From: Verticillium longisporum
Lineage: Eukaryota > Ascomycota > Sordariomycetes > Glomerellales > Plectosphaerellaceae
Assembly: GCA_019188255.1 (NCBI GenBank)
Contig: JAETXT010000006.1
Coordinates: 2,046,001-2,110,000, forward strand
Direction of reading: 5' to 3'
Length of the DNA stretch: 64,000 nucleotides
Both the position numbers and the translations under genes were made by a program. Shown piece by piece: positions 45,651-57,348 of this stretch (positions are counted from its first letter, which is position 1; each line of letters opens with the position of its first letter). The notes under the pieces were generated by a model, which saw nothing but the letters and a program-made list of their open reading frames with translations, was not told the DNA's origin and did no database searches.

Positions 45651-46399
45651 GTGTGGGTTTTCGTCGTGTGGCTTGCGGGATCTTTAGCAGGATGATCTTT
45701 TCCTTCTTGAATTGATGTGATTGCTGTCATGAGTTTTGTGCCCTGTGACTTTGAAGTGCAAATCGGTGTTCAAGTCTGCAATGATGGCTGCATGGAGACT
45801 AATGTGTTGTAAGAGCTGCCCCAACTCTTGTCCAGATTGGGGAAGGCCTGAAAACGTAGCGCAGATTTGGATATGAGTACTCGATTCTGACTCTCTCGCA
45901 TTCTACCGTCTCTGGAGTCCACGCACACGAGTGACAAGTAGATAGATCATTCAACCTCCGAACGTCAATCTCCCACGAGACAGACAGATTGTCCTCCTCC
46001 ATTCGACCCACAACCGTCTGTGGAGTGCATATCTGATGCCAAGCAGCAAGTGCAAACCCCGCTCGCCAGCGTGTTCCCAAGGACATTGGAACGACGGCCC
46101 GGAAAACGGCCCGGCAGAGGGCGAGTCGACCCCCTTGCGCTGTCGGTTGGCCGACACTCGACACGATGGCCAGGGTCGTCGAGACCCGACGGGTTGCCGC
46201 CGTCGACTGTTCAACGTCCCCCACGAATCAAGCGGCGCACATCCCGCAGCGGCAATGCCCCGGGCGCCGCTCGTCCACGACCCCTCACAGGGTTGTGGGG
46301 TTCATTGTTGACGATCGTCCTTGTTCGATAGACGTGGCGGCCCTACTTCAATCGTATCGATGCCCTGTTCCTCCAAGAGATAGAGACATACAAACACAC

Positions 46400-46403
<4 letters not shown>
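45651..46403. other. intergenic, GH1 promoter side
   Basis: This gap lies between the MFS stop and the GA tract in the GH1 leader. No coding sequence is supported. Confidence 0.45.

Positions 46404-46433
<30 letters not shown>
46404..46433 (+). repeat. (AG)15 microsatellite in the GH1 leader
   Basis: This is a perfect 30-nt AG dinucleotide run ending 43 nt before the GH1 start codon, so probably in the 5' UTR or core promoter. Length variation here could affect expression. Confidence 0.85.
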
Positions 46434-46435
<2 letters not shown>

Positions 46436-46476
46436 GAGAACATATCACTAAGAGAGCACGCACACGAGATACGACC

Positions 46477-48008
46477 ATGGCATCGCAATTCGAGTTTGAC
46501 CCCGCCCTCGCCGGCTCGCTGCCGGCCGACTTTGTCTGGGGCTGGGCGACGGCGGCGGCGCAGGTCGAGGGCGCGTGGGACAAGGACGGCAAGGGCGTCT
46601 CGATCTGGGACACGTTCGCGCACACGCCGGGCAAGGTCAAGGACGGCAGCACGGGCGACGACGCGGTGCGGTCGTACGACCTGTACGCGACGGACGTGGC
46701 GCTGCTGAAAAAGTACCGGGCGCGGGGGTACCGGTTCTCGCTGTCGTGGGCGCGGCTCATCCCGCTCGGGGGCGCCGACGACGACGTCAACGAGGCGGGC
46801 GTGGCGTACTACAACCGGCTCATCGACGGCCTGCTGGCGCAGGGCATCACGCCGTACGTGACGCTGTTCCACTGGGACACGCCGCAGGCGCTCGAGGACC
46901 GGTACGGCGGCATGCTCGACAAGGCGCGGTTCACGCGCGACTTTGTGCGGTACGCGAGGCTGTGCTTTGAGCGCTTCGGCGACCGCGTCAGGGACTGGAT
47001 CACCTTCAACGAGCCCGGCGTGTACACGCTCGCCGGGTACGCGGCGGGCGTGCACGCGCCGGCGCGGTCGAGCTTCCGCGAGCGCAACGCCGAGGGCGAC
47101 TCGAGCACGGAGCCGTTCATCGTGGCGCACACGGAGCTCGTGGCGCACGCGCACGCGGCCGACGTGTACAAGCGCGAGTTCCAGCCGACGCAGGAGGGCA
47201 CCGTCATGATCACGCTGCACGGCAACTGGTCGGAGCCGTGGGACGCCGGCGACGCGCGCGACGTCGAGGCGGCGGAGCGGGCGCGCGAGTTTGAGATTGC
47301 CTGGTTCGCCGACCCGCTGTACAAGACGGGCGACTACCCGGCGTCGATGCGCGCGCAGCTCGGCGACCGGCTGCCGCGGTTCACCGAGGAGGAGAGCAGG
47401 CTCGTGCTCGGCAGCTCCGAGGTGTACGGCATGAACTCGTACTCGGCCTTTTACGTCAAGCATCGCGACGGGCCGGCCGACATCAACGACCACAAGGGCA
47501 ACATTGAGCAGGCCGACGAGAACAGCGAGGGCACGCCGCGCGGGCCGGCGAGTGACACGTACTGGCTGCGCACGACGCCGTGGGGCTGGGGCAAGCTGCT
47601 GCGGTGGATCTGGGCGCGGTACGGCGTGCCCATCTACATCACAGAGAACGGCACGACGGCGCAGGGCGAGCACGACTGGAAGCCCACGGGCCCCGACGAC
47701 GTGCTCGAGGATCCCTTCCGCATCGACTTTTTCCGCCAGTACGTGACCGAGGTGGCCAAGGCGTCGCAGGAGGGTGTTGTGATCAAGTCGTACTTTGCGT
47801 GGACCTTTACCGACAACTATACGTCTTCCCCATTCCCTGTTTTGTTGACCATGTTGCTAACCTCTCCGCACGGGAATGGGCTGCAGGCTACTCGGACCGC
47901 TTCGGCGCCACGTGGATCGATTTCGACAGCCCGGAGAAGACGCGGTATGCGAAGCGCTCGGCGTACTTTCTGGGCGACTACTTTGACCACCTCATCAAGA
48001 GCGAGTAG
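46477..48008 (+). CDS. beta-glucosidase, GH1, with an apparent AT..AC intron
   Basis: This retaining beta-glycosidase releases glucose from cellobiose and related glucosides. Exons 46477-47818 and 47872-48008 give 492 residues, the usual length for intracellular fungal GH1. Key motifs: FVWGWATAAAQVEGAWDKDG, GYRFSLSWARLIPLG, the acid/base WITFNEPGVY, the nucleophile PIYITENGTT, and DNWEWAAGYSDRFGATWIDF across the splice junction. No signal peptide is present. The intron 47819-47871 begins ATACGT and ends GCAC with branch GCTAAC; only this splicing gives the conserved DNWEWA. Codon use is very GC-rich in the third position. It lies downstream of the MFS transporter on the same strand, 0.8 kb apart, so imported disaccharide could be hydrolysed in the cytosol. 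Confidence 0.95.
47819..47871 (+). other. 53-nt AT..AC intron of the GH1 gene (apparently U2-type)
   Basis: The intron starts ATACGTCTTCC and ends CTCTCCGCAC; GCTAAC (47,856-47,861) sits 11 nt before the end. Joining T (47,818) to GG (47,872-47,873) makes TGG in DNWEWA. The donor matches a GTACGT site with only the first base changed, and the acceptor matches CAG with the last base changed to C. There is no U12-type ATATCCTT or TCCTTAAC. GT..AG choices (donor 47,823, acceptor 47,886) put the last exon out of frame. Confidence 0.75.
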
Positions 48009-49376
48009 GCGTGAGGGCACGACGCGGAGGCGAGCCTGGAGACGGGTGTCGAGGTGTCCGGAGGCCGGCATAGGTGGGGCCGCCGGAGTGGCGCAGTTAC
48101 CCGGAGGTCGAGCCGTGGCGCTCCGGGGGGCTGACGGCGGATCCGGACGAACATCGGGATGTGACAGCAGAGGGTCTGCTTGTCCAGCTGGAAGGCCACG
48201 TAAATCTTGATGATACATTGTTATGATAATCTGGCAAAACTCTGGCATTCATCCTGACTCACCTCTTGGGGAAAACACTGTAAATGTGCATCATACACTC
48301 ATGCTCATGGTGATCACTGCAACATCGTGACACTGACAAGTAAGGTAGCAGGGGTAGGTACACTGACCACGGCGAAATGGTGACTCAGCTGGGAATGACA
48401 CGATCACGTGCTGCAGTGATGACGTAGAACACGAGACCGGCCTGTCTCGGCTCTTGGCATCGGTGAGTCGGTGAGGACCCGTGTTATTGTGGTATTGGCA
48501 AACCTTCTCGGGAGAGACAAAGCAAAGACAGTAGCGAGGGCAATAATTCTCCCTGGCCAACACAAACGAACATCACCCGAAATCCGAATGCCGAACGCTC
48601 ACCGGCCACCTTACCAGAGCAGCTGACTAGTGTCGAAGCATCAATGCGATGGCGTCTGGGAATAAGACGAGACGCAAACGCCAACACCCAGATATGACAT
48701 CCATCCAGCCGAATCCCCTCCCTCGGCAGCACCAATTCCACCAACAGCTCAGCAAGCTCCCTCTTTCACTTTCTCTCTGCTCCCTCTCCCGCCAGCTTCC
48801 CCCAAAGGATGACACCACCCAGCTTGCGAAACACGCAAAGAAAGGGACCCCCCCAGCATCGCACCCAATGACCCCTACAACTTGAATTTCCATTAGCTAA
48901 CGGCGAGCGAATCACAGGCCGGCCGAAGACACGGCCGCACCCTTTCGGTGCCGGTGCCGTGCCGCCTGACTGACGCTCCTAAGCCCCTTTGAGTTTCTGT
49001 TTGTCACCCATGACGACTTTTCTGTCACGACGAGCATTCGCCATAGTGCCGTCTTTTCCTGGTGTCCCAATCTCCGCGGACCCCAATAGGTGTTTAAAGA
49101 AATCGTCTTCTCCCTTTCTGACACGGGACTAGACGTTTGGGCGGCTCCTTATCTCGCGGTTCTGAACCATGGCGTTACCATAGTGCCACCCCCAAAAGAT
49201 CACATCCTCCATCCCATCAGCCCTACCTGTCCGGTACCTGCCTCTTGTTGCCCCGCTGGGACCAGCCGATCGGGTCTTCCGCCCCTCCTCCACATTTCCC
49301 CCGGATTTCATCGCCGGCCACTGTTCAAGGCCTCGCCCTCCTCTGCTGTGTGCCCCCTCTAACCAGAGCCACCACC
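48009..49376. other. intergenic, no gene seen
   Basis: This holds the GH1 3' flank and the HPP gene promoter. The last 250 nt before the HPP start are C-rich. Short ORFs are low-complexity. Confidence 0.45.
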
Positions 49377-50293
49377 ATGACCCGGATACAGCCCTCACAA
49401 TGGAACTTTGACATTGATCGGTTCATCAACCCCTTTGTCCCCCATCCCCCCTGGCGCCACCTGCCGACGCCCGTGTCCCGCTTCTTCGGCTACCGCAAGA
49501 CCAAGCCCGACAACACGGGCAACCTTGTCCTCATCCTCTGGGCCTTCATCGGCATCTTCTGCGGCATCGCCGTCATCGAGCTCGTGTCCGACCACGTGCC
49601 CTCCTTCCGCCACCACGGCGCCCCCATCATCGTCGGCAGCTTCGGCGCCGCCGCCGTGCTCGAGTTCTACTCGATCGAGAGCCCCTCGCCCAGCCCCGCA
49701 ACGCCATCCTCGGCCAGCTCCTCGCCTCGCTGACCGGCATCTCCATCGCCAAGCTCTTCCTCCATGCCGGCGCCGCCCGCTTCGCCGACGTCCGCTGGGT
49801 CGCCGGCGCCCTGTCGTGCGCCACGGCCACGGCCCTCATGGCCCTCACCAAGACGGTCCACCCGCCCGCCGGCGCCACCGCCCTGCTCGCCGTCGTCGAC
49901 GACAGCGTCCTCGTCCTCGGCTGGTTCCACGTCCCCGTCGTCATGCTCGGCTGCGCCCTCATGCTCGTCACCGCCCTGCTCGTCAACAATGTCCAGCGCC
50001 GCTTCCCCATGTACTGGTGGACCCCCGAGGACCTGCACGCTCAGGCCCGCCCCTGGACCCGTCGCCGCGCCTCTTCGCCTGCTGCTGCTGTCGAGGGAAA
50101 GCCCGGCGTCCCCGATCACAACGACCTCGAAGCCCAGAGCACGCGCACGTCGCAGACGACCGAGGTCGGCGGCAGCGACGACGGGCGCGACTTTGAGCTC
50201 ATTCTGCGTCCTGGCGAGGTCATCGTCCCGGAGCACATGTACATTACGCCCGAGGAGAAGATGTGGCTCGAGAACCTGAGCAACCGGTTGTGA
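49377..50293 (+). CDS. HPP-family membrane protein
   Basis: This is a 305-residue integral membrane protein once one base is restored. It starts MTRIQPSQWNFDIDRFINPF. Four to five hydrophobic helices follow, with the family block FRHHGAPIIVGSFGAAAVLE, then SPLAQPRNAILGQLLASLTG after the frame change, and the name-giving TVHPPAGATALLAVVDDSV. The C-terminus is a cytosolic tail with VPEHMYITPEEKMWLENL. The shift lies at CCCC (49,682-49,685); five C would keep frame. The transport function is poorly known: some plant and cyanobacterial HPP proteins move nitrite across membranes, but I would not transfer that to this protein. It is convergent with the aquaporin gene. Confidence 0.88.
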
Positions 50294-50643
50294 TCAGTCC
50301 TCCTGGCATGGGAGCGGCGCATGGAATGAGGTGCATGGGAAGGGGCGTTTGGGTATGGGCAGAAAAGCCCTGTAGCGTTCAGCGAGATTTATGACTTCTA
50401 TTTATATACCCTGCATTCACGCCCTTTGTATTTACCACTTGAAATTCAGAAACCAAAAATTCGAAAACATCAAAATGGCAAACAATGTCTACCGCATGTC
50501 TTGTGACGTGCTCACTCTCTTTTCGCCTCATACCTCTCGTGACTCGTGGGAACCCTCGGCAAAACCATCACATCATTCATTAAGAGGGCCCCCTCCTCCC
50601 TTCATCATGCATTGGACGACATTCATCGTAATCATCCGTCAGC
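50294..50643. other. convergent 3' gap
   Basis: This is 350 nt between the HPP and aquaporin stops. No gene is seen. Confidence 0.45.
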
Positions 50644-52207
50644 TCACACCTTGGCCGCATTCGTCAGGCTGCGCGAAAAGGCCACCTCAGCGCGCTTCTC
50701 GGGGTTCTTGGTCGGATCATTGGTCGGGTCGCCGTCGGCGCCGGGGCTGACCATTTCGTACTCGAGCATCTTGATAAACTTGTAGAACACGACGGCGATC
50801 AGAGATCCAATCAGCGGTCCCACCCCTTGGCACATGTTAGCATGTTCTCCGTTTCGTACAATCATTGCTTTCTTCGAGACGGTACTCACAGTAGATCCAG
50901 TGCTCCTTGTCAAACGTCGCCGTGACAACACAGGGCCCAAAGCTGCGCGCCGGGTTGAGCGAGCCGCCCGTGAACTGCACGCCCACGAGCTCGGCGATGA
51001 ACAGCGCCAGGCCAATGCCGACGGGCGCGATAAAGGTGGCGCGGTGCTTCTCCTTGGCGAGCATGAAGATGGTGAAGACGAGCTCGGCCGTGGGGATGGC
51101 CTCGATGAAGACGCCCTGCACGAGCGAGGCGCCGCCGCCGAGCGTCGTCCGGACGTTGAAGTTCTCGGGGAACAGGTAGCGGACCATGACGGACGAGATG
51201 AGGCCACCCAGCATCTGCGCCACGAAGAGGCACGCCGCGCGGACGGGCGTGATGGCGCGCACGAGCAGCATGGCCAGCGTCACGGCCGGGTTGAACAGGC
51301 CGCCGCTGATGCGGAAGAAGATCCACACGTTGACCATGAGGGAGAAGCCGAACGCCACGGAAATGTACATGAGCACGCCGACGTCAAAGCCCGTCGTCTC
51401 GCCCGTCGTCGTGTTGCTGTCGCTGCCGCCCGAGTCGGTGACGTTGGACTGAATGTTGGCCACCTCGGTACCGGCGAAGGCGAAGAAGAGGAACATGGTC
51501 GTCCCGACAAACTCGCCCATCGACGCCACAAAGTGGTTCTTAACCTCGCTGTTCATCCACTGCGTCCAGGGCAGACGCATCACCTCGGCGCGCTCGTCCC
51601 GCGTCAGGCTGTTCCAGTCGATGCGCCGCGCGCTGTCATTGGTGGCGATATATCTCGGTGCGAAGCCACCCATCTCCTCATCGTTGCGGCGGCGCGACGA
51701 CCGCGGGCGGGCCTCGAGGAACGAGCCTTCGTGCCCTTCGTCGACATATGTTGCTTCACCCTTCTCATTCTGCGCCTCGTAGTTGAAAGGCCTGTTGAGA
51801 TGGGCGCGAGGTGGGCGAGCTCGGGACTGCGAGCGGCTGTGGCTGGGGCCCTGACGAGTGCCGGGCCGGTGAGGAGGGTCCTGGAAGTCAGGGTGACGCG
51901 GGCTCCCGTACTGGTCCCAGTACTGGTCGCTATACTCTTCGTCCGTCTCGTAGCGCACGCCGCCGGCGCCGCGTTGTGACTGATTGATGGGCTCTTCAGA
52001 GGAGGCACGGCGAAACGCGGCGCCAGGCGTGTTGGGGCCACGCCTCGAAGAGACACTTCCGTTGCTGCGCATCGTACCGCGGCGGAGATGAGGGTTGCGG
52101 GACGGCTCCGCGTCAGAATACACATTGGACTCCAGCACAGCAGGCGCATCCGGTGGAGGATAGTGTTGCGCTGTGCCGGGAACTGGGACCGGATTCTGGT
52201 CTGCCAT
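50644..52207 (-). CDS. aquaporin, MIP family, with long N-terminal cytosolic extension
   Basis: Exons 50890-52207 and 50644-50825, split by a 64-nt intron with GCTAAC branch, give 499 residues. Residues 1-230 are hydrophilic and disordered, rich in Arg/Ser/Pro, and include a conserved-looking RRIDWNSLTRDERAEVMRLP. The channel follows: EFVGTTMFLFFAFAG, the first NPA box LFNPAVTLAMLLVRAITPVR, PTAELVFTIFMLAKEKHRAT and the second box GSLNPARSFGPCVV. Both NPA motifs are intact and an Arg follows the second, as in functional channels. Filter residues suggest a water-type rather than clearly glycerol-type channel, but this is uncertain. The long N-terminus is a likely site of phosphorylation. I chose the ATG at 52,207 (MADQNPVPVPG) over an in-frame upstream ATG at 52,303 because the upstream stretch reads like leader. 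Confidence 0.92.
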
Positions 52208-54554
52208 GATGTATTCCAAGCTGGGTGCAAGGCGAAGAAGAGATGGAGGGGGGTCCGTATTGAAAGAGAAAGGGATTGTAGAGAGATTTGCCAAAAAGGC
52301 CAACGAAGATCACTTCGGTTTTCAGGTTCAGCTTCCACGCTTGGTGTTCTTTAAACGTGGTGCTGATATAGGAGTCGAATCGTCAACGAGGAACGCATCG
52401 CTGGGCTCAAAGCCTGTATTATATCCCCTCCTCCTCCGGTTCTACCTCTCATAAGCCTCCTGGCCCTTGCCTCAGCCCCTTTTCAGTAGCGACCAGCGTC
52501 GACCAACAGTTCGAGTTCGTTCGGCCTTGGTTCTTTCTCACCACCCCAGCCACTGACATCGTTTTTGACAGGGACAAGCCTCGTGTGGTAGACATCTAGA
52601 CTCGAGAGGTTCGACAGGGAAGCGCTGTCGTCCGAAACAAACTGCGCGTGCAGCAGGCGAACGGTGAAAGATTGGTGGATACGAATGGCTGGATAGAGCA
52701 CTCGAAATCTTGAGATAGTCTTGGAGAACCGCGGTGTCCCTGTCGTAGATCTCATGCACGTCAGTGTTGTCCCCGGGAGGGGCTTGTTAGCTTGGCCGTG
52801 TCCCGGGGCTTTCCGGCAATGAGGGGCTGTTCAGATGACGTCGGGGTCGAAAGGTTTGGTGGTGAGGATCCGAAAGCGTGGGGTTAAATAAATGAAACAG
52901 GCCCCAGCTGAGACAAGGTCAAATGCTGAGGCCACGAGAAGGCTGGTGGTTCTGGCATGGAAACAGGTTATACGTGCGTAGGTACAGAGACTCGCCTGGG
53001 ATGATCGTGGTTGAGGCTGAGAAGAGACATCCGCTAGCGCGCCACGTTTGACACGTCTACCCTGGCCATGCACCTCACGCTGGGGGCAGGTTCCAGACGG
53101 TATCCCGAATCGAAAATTCTGAAGAAGGCGCTGAGAGGGGTAGGATGTTCGCTCTGTCTACCATGGCCGTCTAATCGAGGTTCGGTACACGTCCAAAGTT
53201 GAACGAGATGAGACGAGTCCGAGCACGGTATCTAACGCATGACAGGCGCAATCGTGTTACTCGATACGCCAGCATGACTGATTACCGCACGGCCACCCGC
53301 TAGCTTCAGGGTTTCAAGGGTCCTCCTGTTCCCGCTTAGGCGATGATCTGGGAAGATTACCAGATCAAGATATGATCTCCTCTTCTCTTACACACGCCCT
53401 TCAACCAGGTTGATTCGAATGCGGTAGAGGTTGCAATTCGAGTCAAGCAGCTCCAATGGGCCTGATTGATTTCATGCCTCAGCAGTGCACCGTTGACTAT
53501 GCTTCCTTGTCCGAGAAGGTTCTATGACGCAATTCCTAGTGTTCATGGTCCCAACGAGAACTCAGACAGCGGTAGATTTCAAGCCTCTTCTACACGGAAA
53601 ATGCCGGGCGTCGAGAACATGGATGGAAGTGAAACGGAATTGAGGCAATTGCCTGTGAGTTGCCATTTTGCGGCAAGCCCACTTGAGCCCTCGTGACCGA
53701 CGCGGGGTTGGGTAAACTCTGAGTGCATGGTGGATATGCCCCGATGAAATGACGAAGACTCTGCTGCATAGGCGGCTGGTAGGAGATGTTCTTCACCTGT
53801 ATGGAGAAAAGCCTTGGAGAAAATGGCTGGGGATCCCACGAGCGGGGAGTGGTGAAGGTCTGGCCAGAGAGGTGTAGCAAGGTCATCCTTGGTTCACCCA
53901 CATAGCCCGATCGCCGCGATGCCTTACGATCACTTGACCCTTGCGGTGGTATCGCAACAGTGCAGCCGCCAAGCAGTATCGACCGCAGTCATCTTCAGCC
54001 TCTGCTGGTAACCAATTGTTACCCTCAGGACCCATCCTTCTGGAGAGGGGAACGCTGATGTGTGTATGCACGCCTGAGGTGGTCAAGGACGCCATGAAAC
54101 CCGTTCGGATCCGGGCAAAAAGAAACGAGGAGAACAACAACAACAGGAACAACACGAGGGTTCCTTCTTCCATTTGCCAGCGTGTTGGCTGAGGCTGAAT
54201 GAGAATGGTCTTACAATCGAATAACAAGCAAGTCACCATACATATCAGCCAGAGCGACGTTTAGGCACTGCCAACTCGTAGGGTTGACGTTGAAGTGAGC
54301 TTTGACACCCGATGTCTCGGAAGGCGACAACGAGAAAACAGGGCGCCCTTTCGGGCTTGTGGACTCGATGGCCAACACTGCAGCCTCATCGAAGTGGTGA
54401 CCCTCTTGACACCGGTTGCCGTACTTGCAAACCGACAGTTGACTCGAGAGATGGCCTATGATGCTTCCACATAAATCTCATTAGATCAGTCCCACATTAC
54501 CCACAGTCAATTCGCGCCTTGGAGAGCCTCTGAATTGCACGCGCATGTGACTCC
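52208..54554. other. 2.3-kb region with no supported gene
   Basis: The start is the aquaporin leader (GA/CT-rich). A minus-strand ORF at 52,483-52,755 has coding-like composition but no domain. Nothing else rises above background on either strand. Confidence 0.35.
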
Positions 54555-54569
54555 AAAAAAAAAAAAAAA
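54555..54569 (+). repeat. poly(A) run, 15 nt
   Basis: This is a plain homopolymer followed by CCCC. There is no target-site duplication or coding sequence beside it to suggest a retroelement. Confidence 0.8.
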
Positions 54570-56523
54570 CCCCTTCTGGTTCGTGTAGCAAAGAGTAGCA
54601 TCCACCGTTGCGACGAGACGGGTTTCGTGACATGGACCGTGATGGGGACGGCGGTTCGATGAACGAAGCTGCATGAATTTCCGTATCCGCTGGGATCCGT
54701 CACGTTCGTTGGGCTGCACCAATCGGGCCAATTCGCTGGTGCCTGATCAATACCCATACCGCACGGGCAAGCGACTGGTGTAAAAACGAGCACTTTGGCT
54801 CAGGGGGCGTCTTGCTGGAAAAACGGTTAGCATCCGTCTAGCAAACGAAGCAAATGAGTGGTGTCTTGTGAATTCATGCCTCCTGTAAATGGCTTCAAGC
54901 AGACATCTGTGTTCATCCGTCCGCGTCCGGGTCGTTCATTAATCGGGAAATGACCACAGGAACAAGCGCCAATTGCTGACCAGCTCCATCTTTTCACCTA
55001 GATTGCCGCGCGATGTCGGCAATCTCGCATTTTTAAGTGGGAGCAGACAAAGAGTCCCAATCGAGGTGGCCTCGGTTGGTTACTCGAGCTGATGTCAGCA
55101 CCCCCTTTTCACGGCCTCAAGGCCAGGATGATTTGGATGAAGGTCGATTCGGAGGAGGTCGCACAGCAGTGCGGCCACAACCTCCTGGCAATGAGGAGCG
55201 CAGGAGTCGGCATGCTGTCTGTCGTCCCAAGAGGCGGTGTGTGACGCAACACAGATCGAATGAGGCTGCACGACAAGTGTCAATTGACTGATCAGGGTCT
55301 GGACTAGGTGCAGGGTCTCATGCATGTTCATATCCGGGGCACAGCCTTGAGAGGAAGAAAAAAAGATCAGGTGTCTGTCTGCCTGATTGGGAATCTCCTG
55401 CCTGAGGTTCGAAATGTTGGGAACGATCGGAAGGAAGGAAGTCGCGTGCCAGATCGAGGCAAGTCCAGTCCAGGTACATGTAAGCCAGTCACTCCTTGAC
55501 ACCTGCCTTCGCATAACCTCGCTCCTCCTCCACGCCACTCGCGCGGAGAAACGAACGATTTGCACTGACGAGGGAGCGCTTGCCAGCGTTGAACCACCAC
55601 TAGTGAACGTGCGCCAGCGTGCGGACGCCCCTGGAAGATCTCCACCGAAACAAGCCTCCCCAGCTCGCTGACTCTACGGAACACCGATTCCAATGTCCAG
55701 TTGGAGGGATCACTGGCCACTAGCGGTCACTAGAAAGCTTCGCCACGACGTGAATGGAGCCCTATTTTCCACATTTAACCTCACCCGCGGGCCAGACGCT
55801 TCGGATTCCCACTATTCATGACAAGCTTTTCCATAGACCGACGATCTCGGTCATCTCCACATCCGCCATGGACTCTAGAATACCTACAGAACGCTGCAGT
55901 AGGACACTTATCGATCAACGAAGATGGAAAGCTGGAAGCTGGATAATTTGCGGGAATGCAAGCGTCCCTAGCAAAATGGATCTTCACTCCCCTGCCTTGC
56001 TGACCGAGATGAATGGTGGCACGCACTTTGGTCATGGTTCCAATGTCTTGGCACGGAGAACTCGAATTGGCCAACAGCGTGGCGGTCCAGAACTTGCCTT
56101 GCTGGATGTTTACTCAATACAACAGCACCTGTGTTCCCCCCTGAATCGTAACACGCACGCTGTGACCCTCAAACAGGGCAGCACAGCCGCACAGCCTGCC
56201 AGCCCTCCAAGGTGCCAGGTGCCAGGAAGGCTCTTTTTTTAGTGGACGTGCAAGCGAACTGAGCCTGGAACAGGTTCCTCGGGCGCCTCCCGCTCCCAAG
56301 ACAAGTAAGTGCCCTGGCTCCACGTGTTGTCCTCCCTTCCAATTCAGGTCTGGCTCAGGCAAGCCACCAATGCCACGCTCAAGTACGTCGTTGACGCAGG
56401 CGCGTCCGCGTGAGAATGTCGACAATGGTGGCCCCTGTTTCACCACAAACACCATCACCAATAGCCCGACGCTCGCACGCTCGCCCTTCCATTGCTTGGC
56501 GGCCGTTGACGAGAAGCAGAATC
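54570..56523. other. 2-kb region with no supported gene
   Basis: I find neither coding sequence with recognisable domains nor tRNA-like boxes that fold convincingly. Confidence 0.35.
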
Positions 56524-56538
56524 GGGGGGGGGGGGGGG
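56524..56538 (+). repeat. poly(G) run, 15 nt
   Basis: This is an unusually long G homopolymer. Its length may be unreliable given the homopolymer errors elsewhere in the window. Confidence 0.75.
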
Positions 56539-57348
56539 CTTGAGGGGAAGCCAAAGCGGCCAAGACACACGCTCAAAGCCCAGCTTTCACCAGATGATTG
56601 GATGGTGGGGAAAGTACCGGGGCATCGCACTGGGACGGGCCGGCGTTGAGCTTATCCCGATTCGGGTGACTCAGGTGGGTTCTCAGGGGGCACTGCCGCT
56701 TCGTGTCCAGGCCTCGCTGGCGCGCTGCCAGGTCATTTCTGGCCAAAGGCCTCAGGGGTTGCACCTGTCGATGGAAGGACGCCCTGCACCTACCTGCAGG
56801 CTGCAAGCCACGAAACACGAGATAATTTCTTCACCTGCCGACGACCTGTCGTTTTGGTCCCTAACTCCATTGTGCTTTCCTCAAAACCGACTCGCGCCCC
56901 GGTCATTGCTTCCTTTTTTGATCAGTTTCAGCTTGACTTGGTTTTCCCGCCGCCCCTTCCTCTTGCCATCTCATCTCCTCTGGCACCTGCACATTAATAT
57001 TTCGTGGCCTTGCTTTCCCTCCTTGCCGCACAGCGCCTTCCACCATTGAAGCCATCACGACTTTCTCTCTCCGTCTTTCTCTCTCGCGATACCCAACATC
57101 ACTCAGACACCACCCACCGCCGGTACTCTTCCACTGGCAGGCCCAGACAACTAACAAACGCCCAACCTCGTCTTTGAACTGCCCCGTCCTTCTTTGTTGA
57201 GCCACCTAGCGCTGCCAGCCGCACCTGTCTCGGCCATCACCATCGTTTCGACTGAACAACGTCTTTCCCTGGACAACTTCCCCCCAAGGAACGAACACCA
57301 ACAGCCATCCAGAACAACGTCCCTTAATACCATCCCATAATCACCACT
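56539..57348. other. bestrophin gene promoter and leader
   Basis: The last 450 nt are CT/CA-rich (TTTCTCTCTCCGTCTTTCTC type), typical of a fungal promoter and long 5' UTR. No other gene is seen. Confidence 0.45.

Noticed and set aside
46348..47673. 441-codon minus-strand ORF over the GH1 gene
   Set aside because: It is an antisense shadow, extremely rich in Arg/Val/Ala, produced by GC3 bias of the GH1 gene.
47823..47886. GT..AG splicing for the GH1 intron
   Set aside because: It puts the last exon out of frame and destroys the conserved GYSDRFGATWIDF end.
50834..51979. 381-codon plus-strand ORF over the aquaporin
   Set aside because: It is an antisense shadow; the minus strand has both NPA motifs and a good intron.
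53883..54239. 118-codon minus-strand ORF with a hydrophobic N-terminal stretch
   Set aside because: The Leu/Phe run comes from a CAA/AAC repeat on the other strand; the rest shows no conserved pattern.
54555..54569. Poly(A) run as the tail of a LINE or SINE insertion
   Set aside because: No flanking target-site duplication and no reverse-transcriptase or tRNA-like sequence next to it.
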